In this document: positions 20,362 to 32,500 of the stretch, piece after piece
Layout: each line of letters starts with the position of its first letter
Numbering within the stretch: the stretch's first letter is position 1
NCBI RefSeq assembly: GCF_019279795.1
Contig: NC_056725.1
Location: 1,606,324,293 to 1,606,388,292 of the forward strand
Reading direction: 5' to 3'
Source of the DNA: Protopterus annectens
Taxonomy: Eukaryota; Chordata; Ceratodontiformes; Protopteridae
Length of the DNA stretch: 64,000 nt
Translations under genes and position numbers: made by a program
The notes under the pieces: model-generated
What the model was told of the DNA's origin: nothing
The model's input: only the letters and a program-made list of their open reading frames with translations
Databases searched by the model: none

Positions 20362-21600
20362 CTATGGCCTTTTCAGCTGCTGCAGAGGTCTTGTGAGGTA
20401 CATTCCAAAAGGGGCATTGTACTCTATAATGGGTCTAATGAGTGTCGAGTAGAGGGGAACAATGGCCTCTTTTTTCCTGGATGAGAACACTTTTGTGATG
20501 AGGTGTGCCATGTAGAATGATTTTCTGACTACTGTGGTGATCTGATTATCAAAGGAGAGACTACTGTCCATCTGGGTCACAAGGTCTCTTATCACACATT
20601 TGGTGTTATGTAGATTGCCGCCTATGTGGTAGTTCATGGGTACAGAGTTTTTACCAAAGGGGATGACAATGCACTTTTTGGCATTGAGCTTGAGGCTATG
20701 GCTCTGACACCTGTCATCTGTCTCAGTGAGGCCCTTTTGTAGGATGGCCCCATCATTTGGGGACTCGACTATGGCTCCTAGTTTGCAGTCATCTGCGAAT
20801 TTCATTAGCCAAAGGTCTTCTGTGTTAGCCTGTACTTCAGAGAAGTAGACACCAAACAGGAGAGGTCCCAGGACTGAACCCTGTGGTATTCCACTTGTCA
20901 TTGGTTTGAAGTCAGATTTGGAGTTTGCAACTTTTACAGTGTGGGTTCTGTCAGTGAGGCAGTTGGCAACCCATCTTGTGACGTAGGAATTTATACCTAG
21001 TTTAGTGAGTTTAGCTATAATCCCCGAATGGGGGATGGTGTCAAAAGCCTTGGCGAGGTCAAGATAGGATGTGTAAACCACCTTAACCTTGTCTACGGCT
21101 TTGGTGACTGCCTCAAAGAAGTCAATCAGGTTTAGGAGGCATGACCTGCCTTTCACTAACCTGAACTGGGTGGGGTCCAGAGTTTGGAGATTACCAATGT
21201 CTTTGTTTATGAGTTCCATGATGATATGTTCTATGGCCTTACAGACCAGGCTCATCGGGCTAATAGGGTGATATTTCCCGGGATCAGTGGTGGCTCCCCC
21301 TTTGTGAAATGGGATAACTGTCGCTGTGTGCCATTCAGTGAGCACAAAGCCTGAAGTGAGGCTATGATTGAAAATAGTGCTTAGGTGGGGAGCCAGTTCG
21401 TTCTGAAGTTCATGTAAAACACAGCCTGGGATGTTGTCCGGTCCCATGGATGCTGTGTTTTTGGCTTTAGAGAGTGCAGCTTTTACCTGCATAGTTGTGA
21501 TTACATGGACTCTGCATTCTTCCTGCATAGATATGGGCCCTTTAGGGGATGAGAGGGGGGGTAAAGTTAGCACTGAACCTATCTGCCAGGATGTTGGCAA
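20362..21600 (-). pseudogene. CR1 ORF2 reverse transcriptase, partial (412 codons)
   Basis: The protein would copy CR1 RNA at the nicked target. The frame holds the thumb-proximal TASMGPDNIPGCVLHELQ, then HKGGATTDPGKYHPISP, RLVKGRSCLLNLIDFF, block A YLDLAKAFDTIPHSGI, block B SGIPQGSVLGPLLFG, and block C MKFADDCKLGAI with both catalytic aspartates, then LNAKKCIVIPFGKN and the C-terminal LIRPIIEYNAPFGMYL. The C-terminal ~110 residues continue in another frame down to about 19990, with a stop or shift near 20362. The first methionine is arbitrary, since the true ORF2 start lies in missing sequence. Confidence 0.92.
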
Positions 21601-22048
21601 TATCAGTTGGTTCTGTAATTTTCATGCTGTTGTGCTGTAACTCAGAGCAGATCTGCATGTTGGCATTGAGATTCTTGACATAGCTATAGAATGCTTTGTG
21701 GTTGTCCCTAGTATCAGTGGCAATTTTGTTTTCATAGCTAACTTTGAAGGATCTTTTAAGGGATCTCAGCTTCTTACTGAGGCTGACCAGGGTGCTCCTC
21801 CACTCATGGGATTTTACTCTCTTTTGCAACAGTTTCTTCCTTCTGTTTTAGAGATTGTTTATGGCAGGGGACCACCAGGTTGGCTTCCTTTTTTTGGAGG
21901 ATAGCTTCTTGGTTCTGTTTGGGATAGCACGATCCATGCACTTGTGTAAGTGCTTATAGAGTGCATTTGTGTAGGATTCAGCAGTCATAACCGTATTGTC
22001 CATCTGCATGAGTGTCATGAAATTTGCTACTTCTGTCTTAAGAAGCAT
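21542..22048 (-). pseudogene. CR1 ORF2 EN-RT linker, two frames
   Basis: Two overlapping pieces of the region between endonuclease and RT. One is NFMTLMQMDNTVMTAESYTN...NKTKKLSSKKRKPTWW (21848-22048) and the other SLKRSFKVSYENKIATDTRD...SYVKNLNANMQICSEL (21542-21829). The same blocks occur in all better CR1 copies here, in the same order. A frameshift lies near 21840. Confidence 0.82.
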
Positions 22049-22143
22049 GAAGTTAGCTTTGGAAAAAATGTTTACCGTGGTTCCCTTACGTTTCCTACAT
22101 GCTTGTTTCTTACAAGGTATTATTTTGGATACTATATAGCCAT

Positions 22144-22334
22144 GGAGATCGTAGGTTTACCCCGGGGGTCATCTCTGTGTCACTGCTAGACAGAGGCGCA
22201 GTAAACTAAATCCTAAATGGGCACAGTATCCTCATTCCAAGGGGTGGTGAAAGCCAAACACACTCTGTCTAGGCTTATAAATGCCCTAGGGCAGATAGCC
22301 TAGTATGAAGCTATAAACCTATGAACCTATGAGC
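22144..22334 (+). mobile_element. CR1 3'-end fragment
   Basis: GGAGATCGTAGGTTTACCCC, then CACTGCTAGACAGAGGCGCA, TAGGCTTATAAATGCCCTAG and a terminal ATAAACCTATGAACCTATGA. It matches 44893-45077 of the plus-strand element base for base over long stretches. It is a severely 5'-truncated insertion. Confidence 0.9.
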
Positions 22335-24104
22335 TACAGCTTTATGTATACTTTTTATTAATTTACTCAATTTAGTTTTCATTTTTCACATGACAGTCAT
22401 ACACAGCTCTTAATTTACACATTTGCAATTCTTCTGTCATACCTTTAAGTTGCACACTCAGCTGTTTACTCAGTATTGAGATATATGTGGCTTTCTACTG
22501 GGTTAAATCTACTTCTTCCAATAGTCTGCTACTTAGCAGATTATTTCTGATTCCACAGCTAAGCTTGTCATTTATAAAGGAGTCAGCCTAGCCATGAAAT
22601 TTACTGTATTGTCTATGTTTAGCAACATTGTATTGCATGGATTGCTATTAATGCACTCAAGAATTAGTTAAATGATGTCCTGTTCAGCTCTATTATACTG
22701 CCAGACCCAGCCGTAACAACATTTAGAAGGGTGTTTAAAAATTAAGCACCCACTATACTGTTAAAATCAGAGCTGGCACTACAGTAGTGCTGAAAAAGGA
22801 TGTTATTTGAATGATGTCTGAGTGTAAAATAAGAGCAGCCGAACATGGATGGGCTAATTTAATCTTTGTTTCTGTCTGCTGTTTATATTACACTCACTAA
22901 AAACATACTTGGGAACAAAATGCTTCTCTTACAGAGGTAATACATAAAGATGTACACCAGTTCCCAACTGCATTATTAACTTTCAAAGTCAGCTCAGCAC
23001 TTCCCTTTTTCTTTTAACATGAAGCAGACAAATCTCCATGCACTACAAAAGATTTATGATCAGATCTCTGGCTGTAACTTAAAATTATGTGTTCTCGACA
23101 CAGATGCCAATATTCACCTCTTGATCTTTGTTGTTGAGATGAATTTCTTGGCATCCATGTCTTGAACATATAATAAGAAGGTTATGATTGACAACTCAGT
23201 CATAATCATCTATGACATAAGCATCTACCGTCTTCTGAATCCTCAGAATTCTTATAAAAACAATGGTTTGACATGCAGCTGCTTTTTGGCTAACAATCTT
23301 CCTGGATTTCTTTAAAACTGCAATTTTGTCTTTTGCCTCTACAAATTATGTATGTTAAATTACTTGATGACTCACTCACAATCAGCTTAAAGAAACATGA
23401 CACACTGGACTTTATCTCCAGTAAATTCACAATGAGATATAGCTCAAAACATTGAAACTAGGAGTTTCAACTATCAGACAGGTTTCCATGCAACTTCAGA
23501 AATGTTAATGGCTATTGGTATTTTTATTTTGATACACACTATAAAGAAATGAAGCAAAAATATGTGTAGCCAAAGTGGAACAAAAAATTATTTAATGTTT
23601 GCAAGAACATACAATGCAACTTACTGTGTAATCCAAAATTGTTTGATGATTTTTATTAAAATATGTTAAAAAATAATGATAAACTCAGCATGGCTGTAGG
23701 CCTGTTTGAATTCACCAATAGTCTGTGCCTCACTGCATGTCCTTCAAAGGCTCAAGTAGAAATGATATAGATCTTTTGCAGTATAAGAAGCCTAAGGTCT
23801 GAGTAAATGAAAAATAAATCCAGAGTTCAGCTTCTCAGCTAGCTTTACTTTTGACATTGTGTCATGACATTTCTGCAAAGAGAAAGTTAAAGTTATGCAA
23901 TTCAAGATAGCCTGAACATGAGGCAAACACAGGTATTGCTGCCTGTTTAACAGTTTACTAAGATTGTTGACACATGCCCAGTGGCACATAATGCACACTA
24001 CACTAGCTCTGTTTTAATGTTAGAGTGCATTACTCATGTACCATACATGGCATGCATAGAAACTCATGACCTTCTTAAATCTATAAAGACAGAGTATTAC
24101 CCAC
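22335..24104. other. No recognised feature
   Basis: AT-rich non-coding DNA. The upstream part of the Ty3/gypsy element (gag, protease, RT N-terminus) might be expected here but I could not find it. Confidence 0.45.
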
Positions 24105-25000
24105 TGTATATAGTCTATGGAGTTTTTCAGCTATGTCAGGTGCACTGATTTTTATTTGTTTCATTTAAATCAGGGATTTTCACAAATTAAGCTTTATGAA
24201 GAATTTGTTAACCTGTGCACATTTAATTCACATCTAGGAACATACCAGTTCATCAAATTTCTATTTGTAAATTTGTTAGTACCTGCACTGTTTCAGAGAG
24301 CTGTGGTATAGATGATTGAAAAGGCTGAGGATGTTAACATTGCTGATGATATAGTGGTATCTAGTGTTACAGAAAATATGAAAGAAACTAAACTACTGAA
24401 AAGATCACTGAAAAAGAGTTAAACAGTAGAACCTAAAGCTAAAAAGTAAGTATAAAGTCAGTTATAGAGTAGAAAAATGAGTCAGTTTTTAACATTAAAT
24501 GGTGTGAAGCCACTTCATCAGAAAGTTAGATCTGTTCCACAAATGCATCCATCAGATGATAAACATATACATATTAGATTTCTATGTATGCAAGAGTAAC
24601 ACTTGAATTTTATTCTAAAATATATCAAACTCATGTATGGCAATAAGGAACTTATTGAAACAAGATGCTGGACAGTACTGGGGTTTACAGAATGAAAAGC
24701 TTTGAAATGTCAGAGTAGTTGATGACTGAAAAAAAACCCTCAGTCTTGACAGATTATGATGAGAATATGACAATCACATTGCAAATAGATGTAAAACAAA
24801 ATGGAACTGATTTAGTGAGCATGTGTAAATTGAACAAGTTACCTATAAGCTAAGGTTCTTTAGTGTAAGACAAATTTAATAAAACTGCTAGCCGGAGAAC
24901 ATTGTTATGAAAAGTCCTAAGACTATACTTATGGGGAAAATGCTCCTGTAAAGATACCATAAGCCATTGAAGATTATATACAAGAAGTCATTGTAGAAGA
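24105..25000 (+). pseudogene. Ty3/gypsy LTR-retrotransposon RT fragment
   Basis: The frame from 24117 reads NQGFSQIKLYEEFVNLCTFN, SHLGTYQFIKFLF and LVPALFQRAVV. This is the Ty3/gypsy palm (family ASQGFWQIxLDEE, LCTFNTPFGRYxFxRLPFG, SAPEVFQRA). After a stop comes EDVNIADDIVVSSVTENMKE, with IADD in place of the family VDDI(L/V)V box; the second aspartate pair is kept. Near 24510 NGVKPLHQKVRSVPQMHPSD matches the family NGVKPDPEKVRAIxxMPxPxD connection region. Later frames are too broken to follow into RNase H or integrase. No LTR was found. Confidence 0.75.
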
Positions 25001-26376
25001 CAACACCTAGATTATGAATTATATTCCTACATTTAACAAGTATGTCCTAACAGTGAAATGATAGGGAAAAAAAAGATGTCTATGGCAGATATGTCAAGTC
25101 ATTTGTAATTTCTACAGCAGCAGGAAGATACAATTCATGAGAATCTGGTAGCTAATAAAGTAATTCCACTGCTATCCATGGCAACAAAGCAACAATGTAT
25201 CAATGTATTTTTCACAATAGGTAGCACTCCCACATTTGTCAATGTACGTTCAGAACACTGTGGATTAGTTTCCCAAAATGCCTACTGGGATTAATTTTCC
25301 AACAGTGGCACTGCATTGCAGTATAAGAGGAGTGTTGCACCCCAAAGTATGCATACTTTGGGCAATACATTAAATCAAGGTCCTAGTTTTCTGAATTGGT
25401 GGTAGCTCAGATGGATGGAAAAGACCCCCATGGCACTTACTGAATAGTATGGTGCTCTATTATATTTATACAATTTTATTTTACATTTTCACACAAAACA
25501 GTTTCATTCATTGTTATTCCCATACCTTTTACAGAGTAAAACATATTTTTGACACAATATTATTGAAATCCCATTGCTTATAAAAATTCCCTTTTACGTT
25601 TTGGTTTTCAGATACACCATATACATTACCCATTAACTACTCAGCCTCTCATATTGTAAAGACTACAAACTTAATTTCTTGTACCCTTGTTCTACCCTAC
25701 ACTCCTCATAAAATAATATAACAGGTTTTGGCATATCGGTTTATATATTATTAGTCTTTTTACAGACAATTTCTTCAACATGACCCTTAAATAAAAATCT
25801 TTCCATTACTAAGTGAATTCCATCCTTTTCCTTTTATTCTCTTTATTACTTTATTTGCCTCTTCTTTTAATCCAAACATCATGTGTTAGTGCCATTAATC
25901 TTTTTCTGATACTTTTCCAATTCTTTCATAATTAAAAAATGCAATACACCTCCTTCAGCAATTAATTCTTTTCTTTTTTTTACTTTGGAATTATTTTCCA
26001 CATTTCCTCGTTTTTCTTCTGTAAACATCCTCCTATAACACTTTCTCATCTTTTACTTTGTTTAATTACCAATATACATGGACTGAAACTAAATAATATA
26101 CTGGATTTATTTTCATAACCTTAGACATGCTTTCTCTTTTTATTTCTCTTTTTATTTTTACAACCCCCTGCCCATTATTATGTTCTGCCTTGACTCTGAA
26201 ATTATTCCATAAGTAATTTCAAGAAAATCCTTCCCTCTTATAGCAACAAAGAAATATTTCTTGTAAATAATGTAATTTACCTATTATAACTGAGAAAATG
26301 AAATGCACTTTCCTCCAAAATGTCAGTGCATATTCCCCATTCCTTTTCTCTTTCTCATATTTGTCTCAGTTTCACA
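25001..26376. other. Unassigned; T-rich plus strand
   Basis: From about 25440 the plus strand is strikingly T/C-rich (A/G-rich on the minus strand) up to the CR1 at 26377. The same bias resumes at 28340-30090 and 32510-33270, on the far sides of two CR1 insertions. This fits one old minus-strand element split by the CR1s, but only the 28.4-28.9 kb part shows RT motifs. Confidence 0.3.
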
Positions 26377-28330
26377 GGATCATAGAATCATAGGAAATTA
26401 CTAGGCTAATGGCCTTAGGGCCCTTACAAGCCTAGACAAGTTCTACCCTTATTTCCATAAACAGCACCAACTGCACCTGCCCAAGAGGGACACAGGTGGA
26501 ACCCCTGGGTGAATTTATGGTTACCCATCCAGTCGTCCAGACTGCATTTGAAGAGGGCCAAAAAGATGCTCTGTTTGACATGAAGTGGGAGTCCATTCTA
26601 AAGGTATGGTAACCTCTTGGAGACAAATCTGTCCCTCCAGTAGATTATATCAATGTCGCATACCAGGTTAAGGTCTTTAGAGTGAGTAACTCATGTACCA
26701 TTTGATTTGCAGACATGCAGCATTTCCAATAAATCATGGTCAGATTGCCTCATATGCAAGGCATAGATCTCCTCTGAGTAGTCTGTTTAAAACAGAATAA
26801 AGTGACAGAGATTTCAGATGACCACATAGAACAGATGCTGAAGACCTTGAATTTTCATGATGAGGAACCTTTGTGGTCTCTTCAATTGCTGCAGGTGCTT
26901 AGAAAGATACATACCAAAAGGGGAGTTGTACTCAATTACTGGCCTGATGAGGGAAGAGTGCAGGGAGGTTATAACTTCCTTTTTCTGGACTCAATGCCCT
27001 TATTTATAAGATGAGCAATATAGAATGCCCTTCTTACCACTGTGAAGACATGGTGATCAAAGGTAATGTTGCTATTAACCTGCGTGTCCAGGTTTCTCAC
27101 CACTGAGTATGTACTTAGGGTGTTGTTATTGACGTGGTAGTTAGCAGGAGCATCACACTTACTGAAAGGGAAACTTTGTCAGCCACAGATCTTTAGTTTT
27201 AGCTTGTACTTCAGAGAAATAGATTTCAAACAGTAGAGGTCTCAGGGCTGATCCCTGTGGAACACCACTGGTTACAGGTCTGCTGTTGGAGGTAGATTTC
27301 CCTATTTTGACTATATGGGTTCTATCAGTGAGCCAGTTAGCGACCCATATAACAATATAAGGGTTGATACCTAGCTTGGTGAGTTTGTCAATGATGCCTG
27401 AATGGAAGATAGTGTCAAAAGCCTAGGCTAAGCCTAGGTAGGCTGTATGCACAGATCTCCCCTTGTCCAGGGCCTTGGTGACTGTCTCAAAGAAATCCAC
27501 CAGGTTTAACAGGCATTATCTCCCTTTGAAAAATCCAAACTGAGTAGGGTCAAGTATTTGAAGATTGCCTATATCTTTGTTGATAAGGTCCATGATGATT
27601 TGCTCCATGGTCTTGCAGATAAGGTCAGGCTAATAGGGTCTATAGTTCCCAGGGTCAGTGGAACCACCACCGTTGTGTGAGGGAATAATGGTGGCTATTT
27701 TCCATTCAGCTGGGAGGAAGCCATAGCTTAGACTATGATTGAAAAGAGTACACAGCGGTGTTGCTAATTCTTGTTTGAGCCCATGTCAGATGCAGCCTGG
27801 CATGTTATCAGGTCCCATAAATGCTATGTTTTTGGCATTAGTGAGAGCATTTATGACTTATTCTTTAGAGATACAAGGTAGTGGGCAGGTAGTAAGGATG
27901 TCATGGCGTACATGTGGTAGGGACAGGGGAGTGAAGTTTTCATAGAATCTGTCAGCTAACAGGTTAGCTATGTCCACAGGCTCAGTATATATGGTATCAT
28001 TAACGACCAGTTCACCACAAATCTGGGCCTTTCCTTTTAGGTTATGGATGTAGCTAAAGAATCGTTTTTGGTTATTCTTAATTGAGAAAGCTGATTTGGA
28101 TTCATGATTTGCTTTGGAGGACTTTACAAGAAGACTTATTTGCTTATTTAGGCTGAGGAGGGCATGTTTCCAGTTTAGGACTCACTCCCTCTTACTCTTA
28201 GACAGCAATATCTTCCTCTTATTGTAAAGTCTATAGTGACAATTGTCCACCAGGCAGGTTTGTTATTCTTGAGGAACTTGTTTTGCTCCTATCAGGTACA
28301 GCTGAGTCAATGCAGTTAAAAGCAGAGAGA
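26377..28330 (-). mobile_element. CR1 LINE copy, old and frameshifted
   Basis: The 3' end is on the left with octamers GGATCATAGAATCATAGG (ATTCTATG type on the minus strand), then GGCTAATGGCCTTAGGGCCC. Reverse-complement sequence carries the CR1 blocks in order up to the EN-RT linker near 28250, including block B (near 27240-27290), block A (near 27400-27450) and the VKGRxCLLNLVDFF region near 27500, but stops and shifts are frequent. EN and ORF1 are absent. Confidence 0.9.
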
Positions 28331-28439
28331 CTTGAGTACATGTGTGATATGGCAGATCCTGGCACCTGACAGATAACTGACGTCTTGCTCATTAATACTG
28401 TTTCCTCCAAAGTCTATTCCTAACACTTCAGTGGCATTC

Positions 28440-28910
28440 CTAGAAACAGATAATACTTAGTTTCATTATATCTCCTTAACCTTTACATTTTGAATTACTG
28501 TATACTAAGACTACATGCCTTATACATTTTTCTTCTAGGTAATCATCACCTCTTTTTCCCATAGTCTGTTATTAACTGGAATTATTAAATCATCTGCATG
28601 CCATGACATTAATGATATGTCTGCCACGTTGTGATACATCACCCATATGTCAGCCATGCCACCCTTTACTTATACAAATACTGCATTAACTATCATAGCA
28701 AACAAAACTCCTCCAAAAGGACAATATTGCCACACATTCTTGGACAGCTTCACCTTCTGTGTAATCTCTCCATACACTATTGGTTTAATGCATGCTTCTG
28801 TGCATAATTTCAAAAAATACAACCACTGTTCCAATATGTCTTAGGAATCTACCACATTTGACAATCAAGGACATTATCAAAAGCTTTCCATATCTCCCAC
28901 ATTATAACTC
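28440..28910 (-). pseudogene. Possible L1/Tx1-like RT remnant
   Basis: On the minus strand three blocks come in RT order: KAFDNVLDCQMW near 28880 (block A, aspartate kept), then VWQYCPFGGVLFAMIVNAVF near 28690-28750 (block B, family QGCPLSPLLFxxxIE), then SLMSWHADDLIIPVNN near 28560-28610 (block C with ADD kept). Stops interrupt each interval. The Q-CP-G arrangement fits L1-like elements better than CR1, but this is a by-eye call. Confidence 0.42.
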
Positions 28911-30095
28911 TAACTTCCAAATATCCCTTTTTTTCACTTCAACTATTTCCTTAACAGTTATTAACATTTCTTTTATATCTTTACGTTTGATCTGTTATAC
29001 TCCATATTGCAATACATATTCAATAGCTACTTCAAATCTTTTTTTGTAATTTGTTCATAATTATTCTATAACAAAAATTAAACAAAAAAAATGAACTGCA
29101 GAACTGTAAAAACATCAAAAAAAATGCAGATGCCCACTAGCTCCAGGTACAATTTTAAGTTCTGCAGTATGCTTTTTTGGTAAAATCATACCTGGAGATA
29201 GTGTGCATATGAATTTCTTTGATTATTTTATAACACATACTACATAGTGCTATTGGAGGCCCATTTTCAAAAAAAATCTCTCTCATTTTTTCCATTAAAA
29301 AATAATTATTCCTTACAAATGCCTTCACCTTTTACACCCTCCTTTAAACCATCACTTTAATATCTTCAAAACTGCTCCTTTCTTCTCTTTTCTTAATCAT
29401 ATGAAATGTATTCTCTAGTCCATATGCCCTGCATATACATGTTCCTCTGTTATAATTGTATTTAAGTCATTCAAAACGGACTCACCATCTATCAACTGTC
29501 TTTTGATTTTTTTCTTATTTTTTAACATCTACTTTATCTGCATTTTCCATTTTTTTTCACCATTTGATTCATTTACAATTTAAACAATATTTTTCATTAT
29601 TTTTAACTGCTTACATTTCCCTCTTTTATCACTGCATTTATTTAATCTAACATTGCCTGTCTAACACCTTTCTTTCTATTTCTCCTGTTTTTTAACATTC
29701 CACTTTACCTCTAGTTTCTCATCTAAATGTTTCATTCACATATTAAGTATTTTCATTATTCAGTGATGACTTCTCATACTACTTTCTTCACTATTAATTT
29801 TTTCCTCTTATTTCATTATCTTCTACCTTCATCCTTCTACATAAAAGAGAGTCATTTCCCTTGTTCATGTTTTATCAGATACCCTTGTCTTATTACATGC
29901 CTTTTATTTTCACACTGTTTAATTTATAAATACTCCTCTCACTTAAAAATTGTACAGCATCTCCATCTGCCTCTCTCTCTCTTTGATCTTTTACAGTTCC
30001 TTGTCATCTCTGTATAAATTTCTTTCCTACTTCTATGTCATCACATCTCTATTTTAAAATGTAGCATTTTATACTTTTCTTTATAAACATTCCAC
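28911..30095. other. Unassigned; T-rich plus strand
   Basis: Strong pyrimidine bias on the plus strand and no clear motif. It may be the upstream part of the L1-like element above. Confidence 0.3.
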
Positions 30096-30185
30096 CATTC
30101 ATAGGATCATAGGATGTTACTAGACTAATGGCTCGGGGGCCCTTACAAGCCTAGCCAAGAGTTTATCCCCAAAAAGAAACATCAG

Positions 30186-31544
30186 TCAGCACTTGTCACC
30201 ACTGTCAGTGAGGGACACTGGTGAAACCCCTGGGACAAATTTGTGATTTTCCATCCAGTCATCAAGGATACACTTGAAGATGGTCAACGAGGTGCTCTGT
30301 TTCGCATGTATGGGAAATCTTTTCCAGAGACAGGGCAGCCTCTGGGAGACAAACCTGTGTCTCCTGCAGGTTTTGTTGATGTTACATATTAGATTCACGC
30401 CTTTCGAGTGGGTAATGCATGAGGAGTTAGACTTACGGATACAGAGCATCTCTAGTAGGGCAGGTTCTGAGATTGCCTTGTAGGCGAGGCATAGATCATC
30501 TTTAAGCAATCTGTATGATACCAAGTAGAGTGTTAGTGATTTGAGCCTGTCCACATAGGACAGGTGTTGTAGACCATGGATTCTCATTGGGAGGTATTTC
30601 TGTGGCCTTTCCAATTGGTGCAGAAGTTTGGAGAGGTACATATCAAATAGGGCATTATACTCAATTATTGGTCTAATGAGGGAGTAGTATAGAGAGGTAA
30701 TAATCTCCTCTTTTCTGGATGCAATCTCTGTACTTATCAGATGAACCAAGTAAAAGGCTTTTCTAACCACTGTCACTACATGATGGTCCAATGTGAGGAT
30801 GTTATCAACCTTACTGCCCAGGTCCCTCACCATAGGTTGTGTGCTTAGGGGGTTGTTGTTGATGTGGTAATCAGTATGGGCTATGTTTTTGCCGAATGGT
30901 ATGATGATACTTTTTTGCATTTAGCTTGAGTCCATGACTTTGGCACCAGTCATTAGTTTCTGTGAGACCTTCTTGCAGTATGTTAACATCATTTAGTGAG
31001 TCAATGAAGGCACCCAACCTACAGTCGTCCACAAACTTGGTTAGCCATAGGCCTTCTGTCTTCGCCTGGACCTCTGAGAAATAGATCCCAAACAGTAGGG
31101 GTCCCAAGATAGATCCCTGGGGAACTCTACTAGTGACAGGTTCGCTATTTGAGGTGAAAGCATGTATTTTGATCTCGAGGGTCCTGTCAGTGAGCCAGTC
31201 AGCCACCCAACTGATGAGATAGGGATTTAAGCCAAGTTGTGTTAGCTTTTTCATGATGTCCAAGAGGGTATTGTGTCAAAGGCTTTGGCCAAGTCAAGAT
31301 AAGCTGTATGTACTGTCTTTCCCTCATCCAGGGCCATGGTGACAGTCTCAAAGAAGTCAACCAGGTTCAACAGGTAAGATCTGCCCTTGATGAATTTGAA
31401 TTGTGTGGGGACAAGTGCTTGGAGATTGCCTATGTCCTTGTTTATAAGATCCATAATAATACACTTCATGGCTTTACAGATCAGACTTGTCAAGCTAATA
31501 GGGTGATAGTTTCCTGGGTCAGTAGTGGCATCACCTTTGTGCAA
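30186..31544 (-). pseudogene. CR1 RT in three overlapping frames
   Basis: Frame 1 (31251-31544): HKGDATTDPGNYHPISLTSL, FIKGRSYLLNLVDFF, AYLDLAKAFDTIP (block A). Frame 2 (30871-31263): SRVPQGSILGPLLFG (block B) and TKFVDDCRLGAF (block C, VDDC instead of ADDC but both aspartates kept), LNAKK. Frame 3 (30186-30920): IPFGKN..., LYYSLIRPIIEYNALFDMYL, LKDDLCLAYKAIS and a C-terminus ending in DSGDKC. Single-base indels near 31260 and 30890 separate the frames. Confidence 0.9.
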
Positions 31545-31574
31545 GGGGATGGCAATGGCAATTCTCCACTCTGC

Positions 31575-32355
31575 TCAAATGAATCCTGTACTTAGGCTGT
31601 GGTTGAATAGGGTGCTCAATGGTGAAGCCAGTTCTTGCTGGAGATGGTGTAAAATACAACCTGGTATACTATCAGGTCCCATGGAAGCTGTGTTCTTTGC
31701 CTTAGATTGGACCTTTAACACTTGATCTATGTAGATGTGAGGTGCGGGATGAGTATTAGGGATGTTGAAAGGGTTTTTGGGGAGCAGGGGGATGAAGTGT
31801 GTGCTGACCCTATCTGCTAGCAGGTTGGCTAAGTCAACAGGATCAGTGTAAGCGATACTGTTAAGTATTAATTCAGAACAAACCTGGGCTTTGCCATGGA
31901 GGTCCCTGACGTAACTGAAGAAGGCTTTGTGGTTTTCCTTTGTTTCAGAGGCTTGTTTCGCTTCATAATTGTTTTTGGGGGTATTCACTAGTGATCTAAT
32001 TCACTTGTTGAGGCTAAGATGGGAGCTTTTCCAATTTGGAATTTGTTCCTTTTTACCCTTGGACAACAGTTTCTTCCTTTTGTCTATTGATAGAGGATGT
32101 CCACCAAACAGGATTGTATTTCCTTGAGGAGCAAGTTTTAGATCTGTTGGGTATGGCCAAGTCCATGTAGTTGTACAGGTGCTTGTAAACTGCATTGGTG
32201 TACTGCTCAGCATAGTTGTCTGCATCCTCTGAGGAAGATAGTGGTGTGAAGCTACAGAGACCCTCCCTTAGGAGGTTGTAGTCAGTTTTGAGAAGTTTTT
32301 TAGCTTGATTACAGCTGGGGGAGGGGGGGGGGCTTGGATGGGATAGAAACTTCAA
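31575..32355 (-). pseudogene. CR1 EN-RT linker pieces
   Basis: SHPSPPPSPSCNQAKKLLKT then YTNAVYKHLYNYMDLAIPNR and NPVWWTSSIN (32053-32355), followed by SETKENHKAFFSYVRDLHGK, ILNSIAYTDPVDLANLLADR and NTASMGPDSIPGCILHHL (31575-31988). These are the same blocks in the same order as in the other CR1 copies. Confidence 0.85.
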
Positions 32356-32394
32356 ATGAGACAGTCTGATGTCTAGTTTTTATAGAAAAGAACT

Positions 32395-32500
32395 TATATT
32401 TATTTATTTATTTATGTATTATTTATTTGACATTTAGTTACCGGGAAAGTCTGACTAGATGGAAAACCCATTTTCAGCAGAGGCCCAAGAAGAAAATCTC
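32395..32500 (-). mobile_element. Solo LINE/SINE tail, reverse orientation
   Basis: The reverse complement reads TTGGGCCTCTGCTGAAAATG, CTAGTCAGACTTTCCCGGTA and a terminal (ATAA)n. It is the fourth copy of the tail shared by the V-SINE and the 13.4-kb LINE. Confidence 0.55.

Larger units (their letters stand above)
19866..22130 (-). mobile_element. CR1 LINE copy, 5'-truncated
   Basis: A minus-strand CR1 with its 3' end on the left (octamer-like GGTTCATAGCTTCAAAGGTA, then the GGCTATTGGCCCAAAGGCCT motif near 19899-19918). The endonuclease is absent; the element begins in the linker upstream of RT. The RT frame at 20362-21600 is the longest uninterrupted coding stretch of this copy. Its truncated 5' end abuts a plus-strand CR1 3' end at 22144. 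Confidence 0.95.
30096..32360 (-). mobile_element. CR1 LINE copy, 5'-truncated, several frames
   Basis: The 3' end is on the left with octamers TCATAGGATCATAGGAT and GACTAATGGCTCGGGGGCCC. The coding pieces run right to left: linker (32355-31575), RT (31544-30871) and RT C-terminus (30920-30186). The endonuclease is missing. This copy shares the ATCCTATG-type terminal octamer with the 26.4-kb copy, unlike the ATGAACCT type of the 37.4 and 41.2 kb copies. Confidence 0.95.

Noticed and set aside
22144-22334. Twin-priming 5' inversion of a single CR1 together with 19866-22130
   Set aside because: Both segments possess their own CR1 3' end, which one insertion cannot provide.
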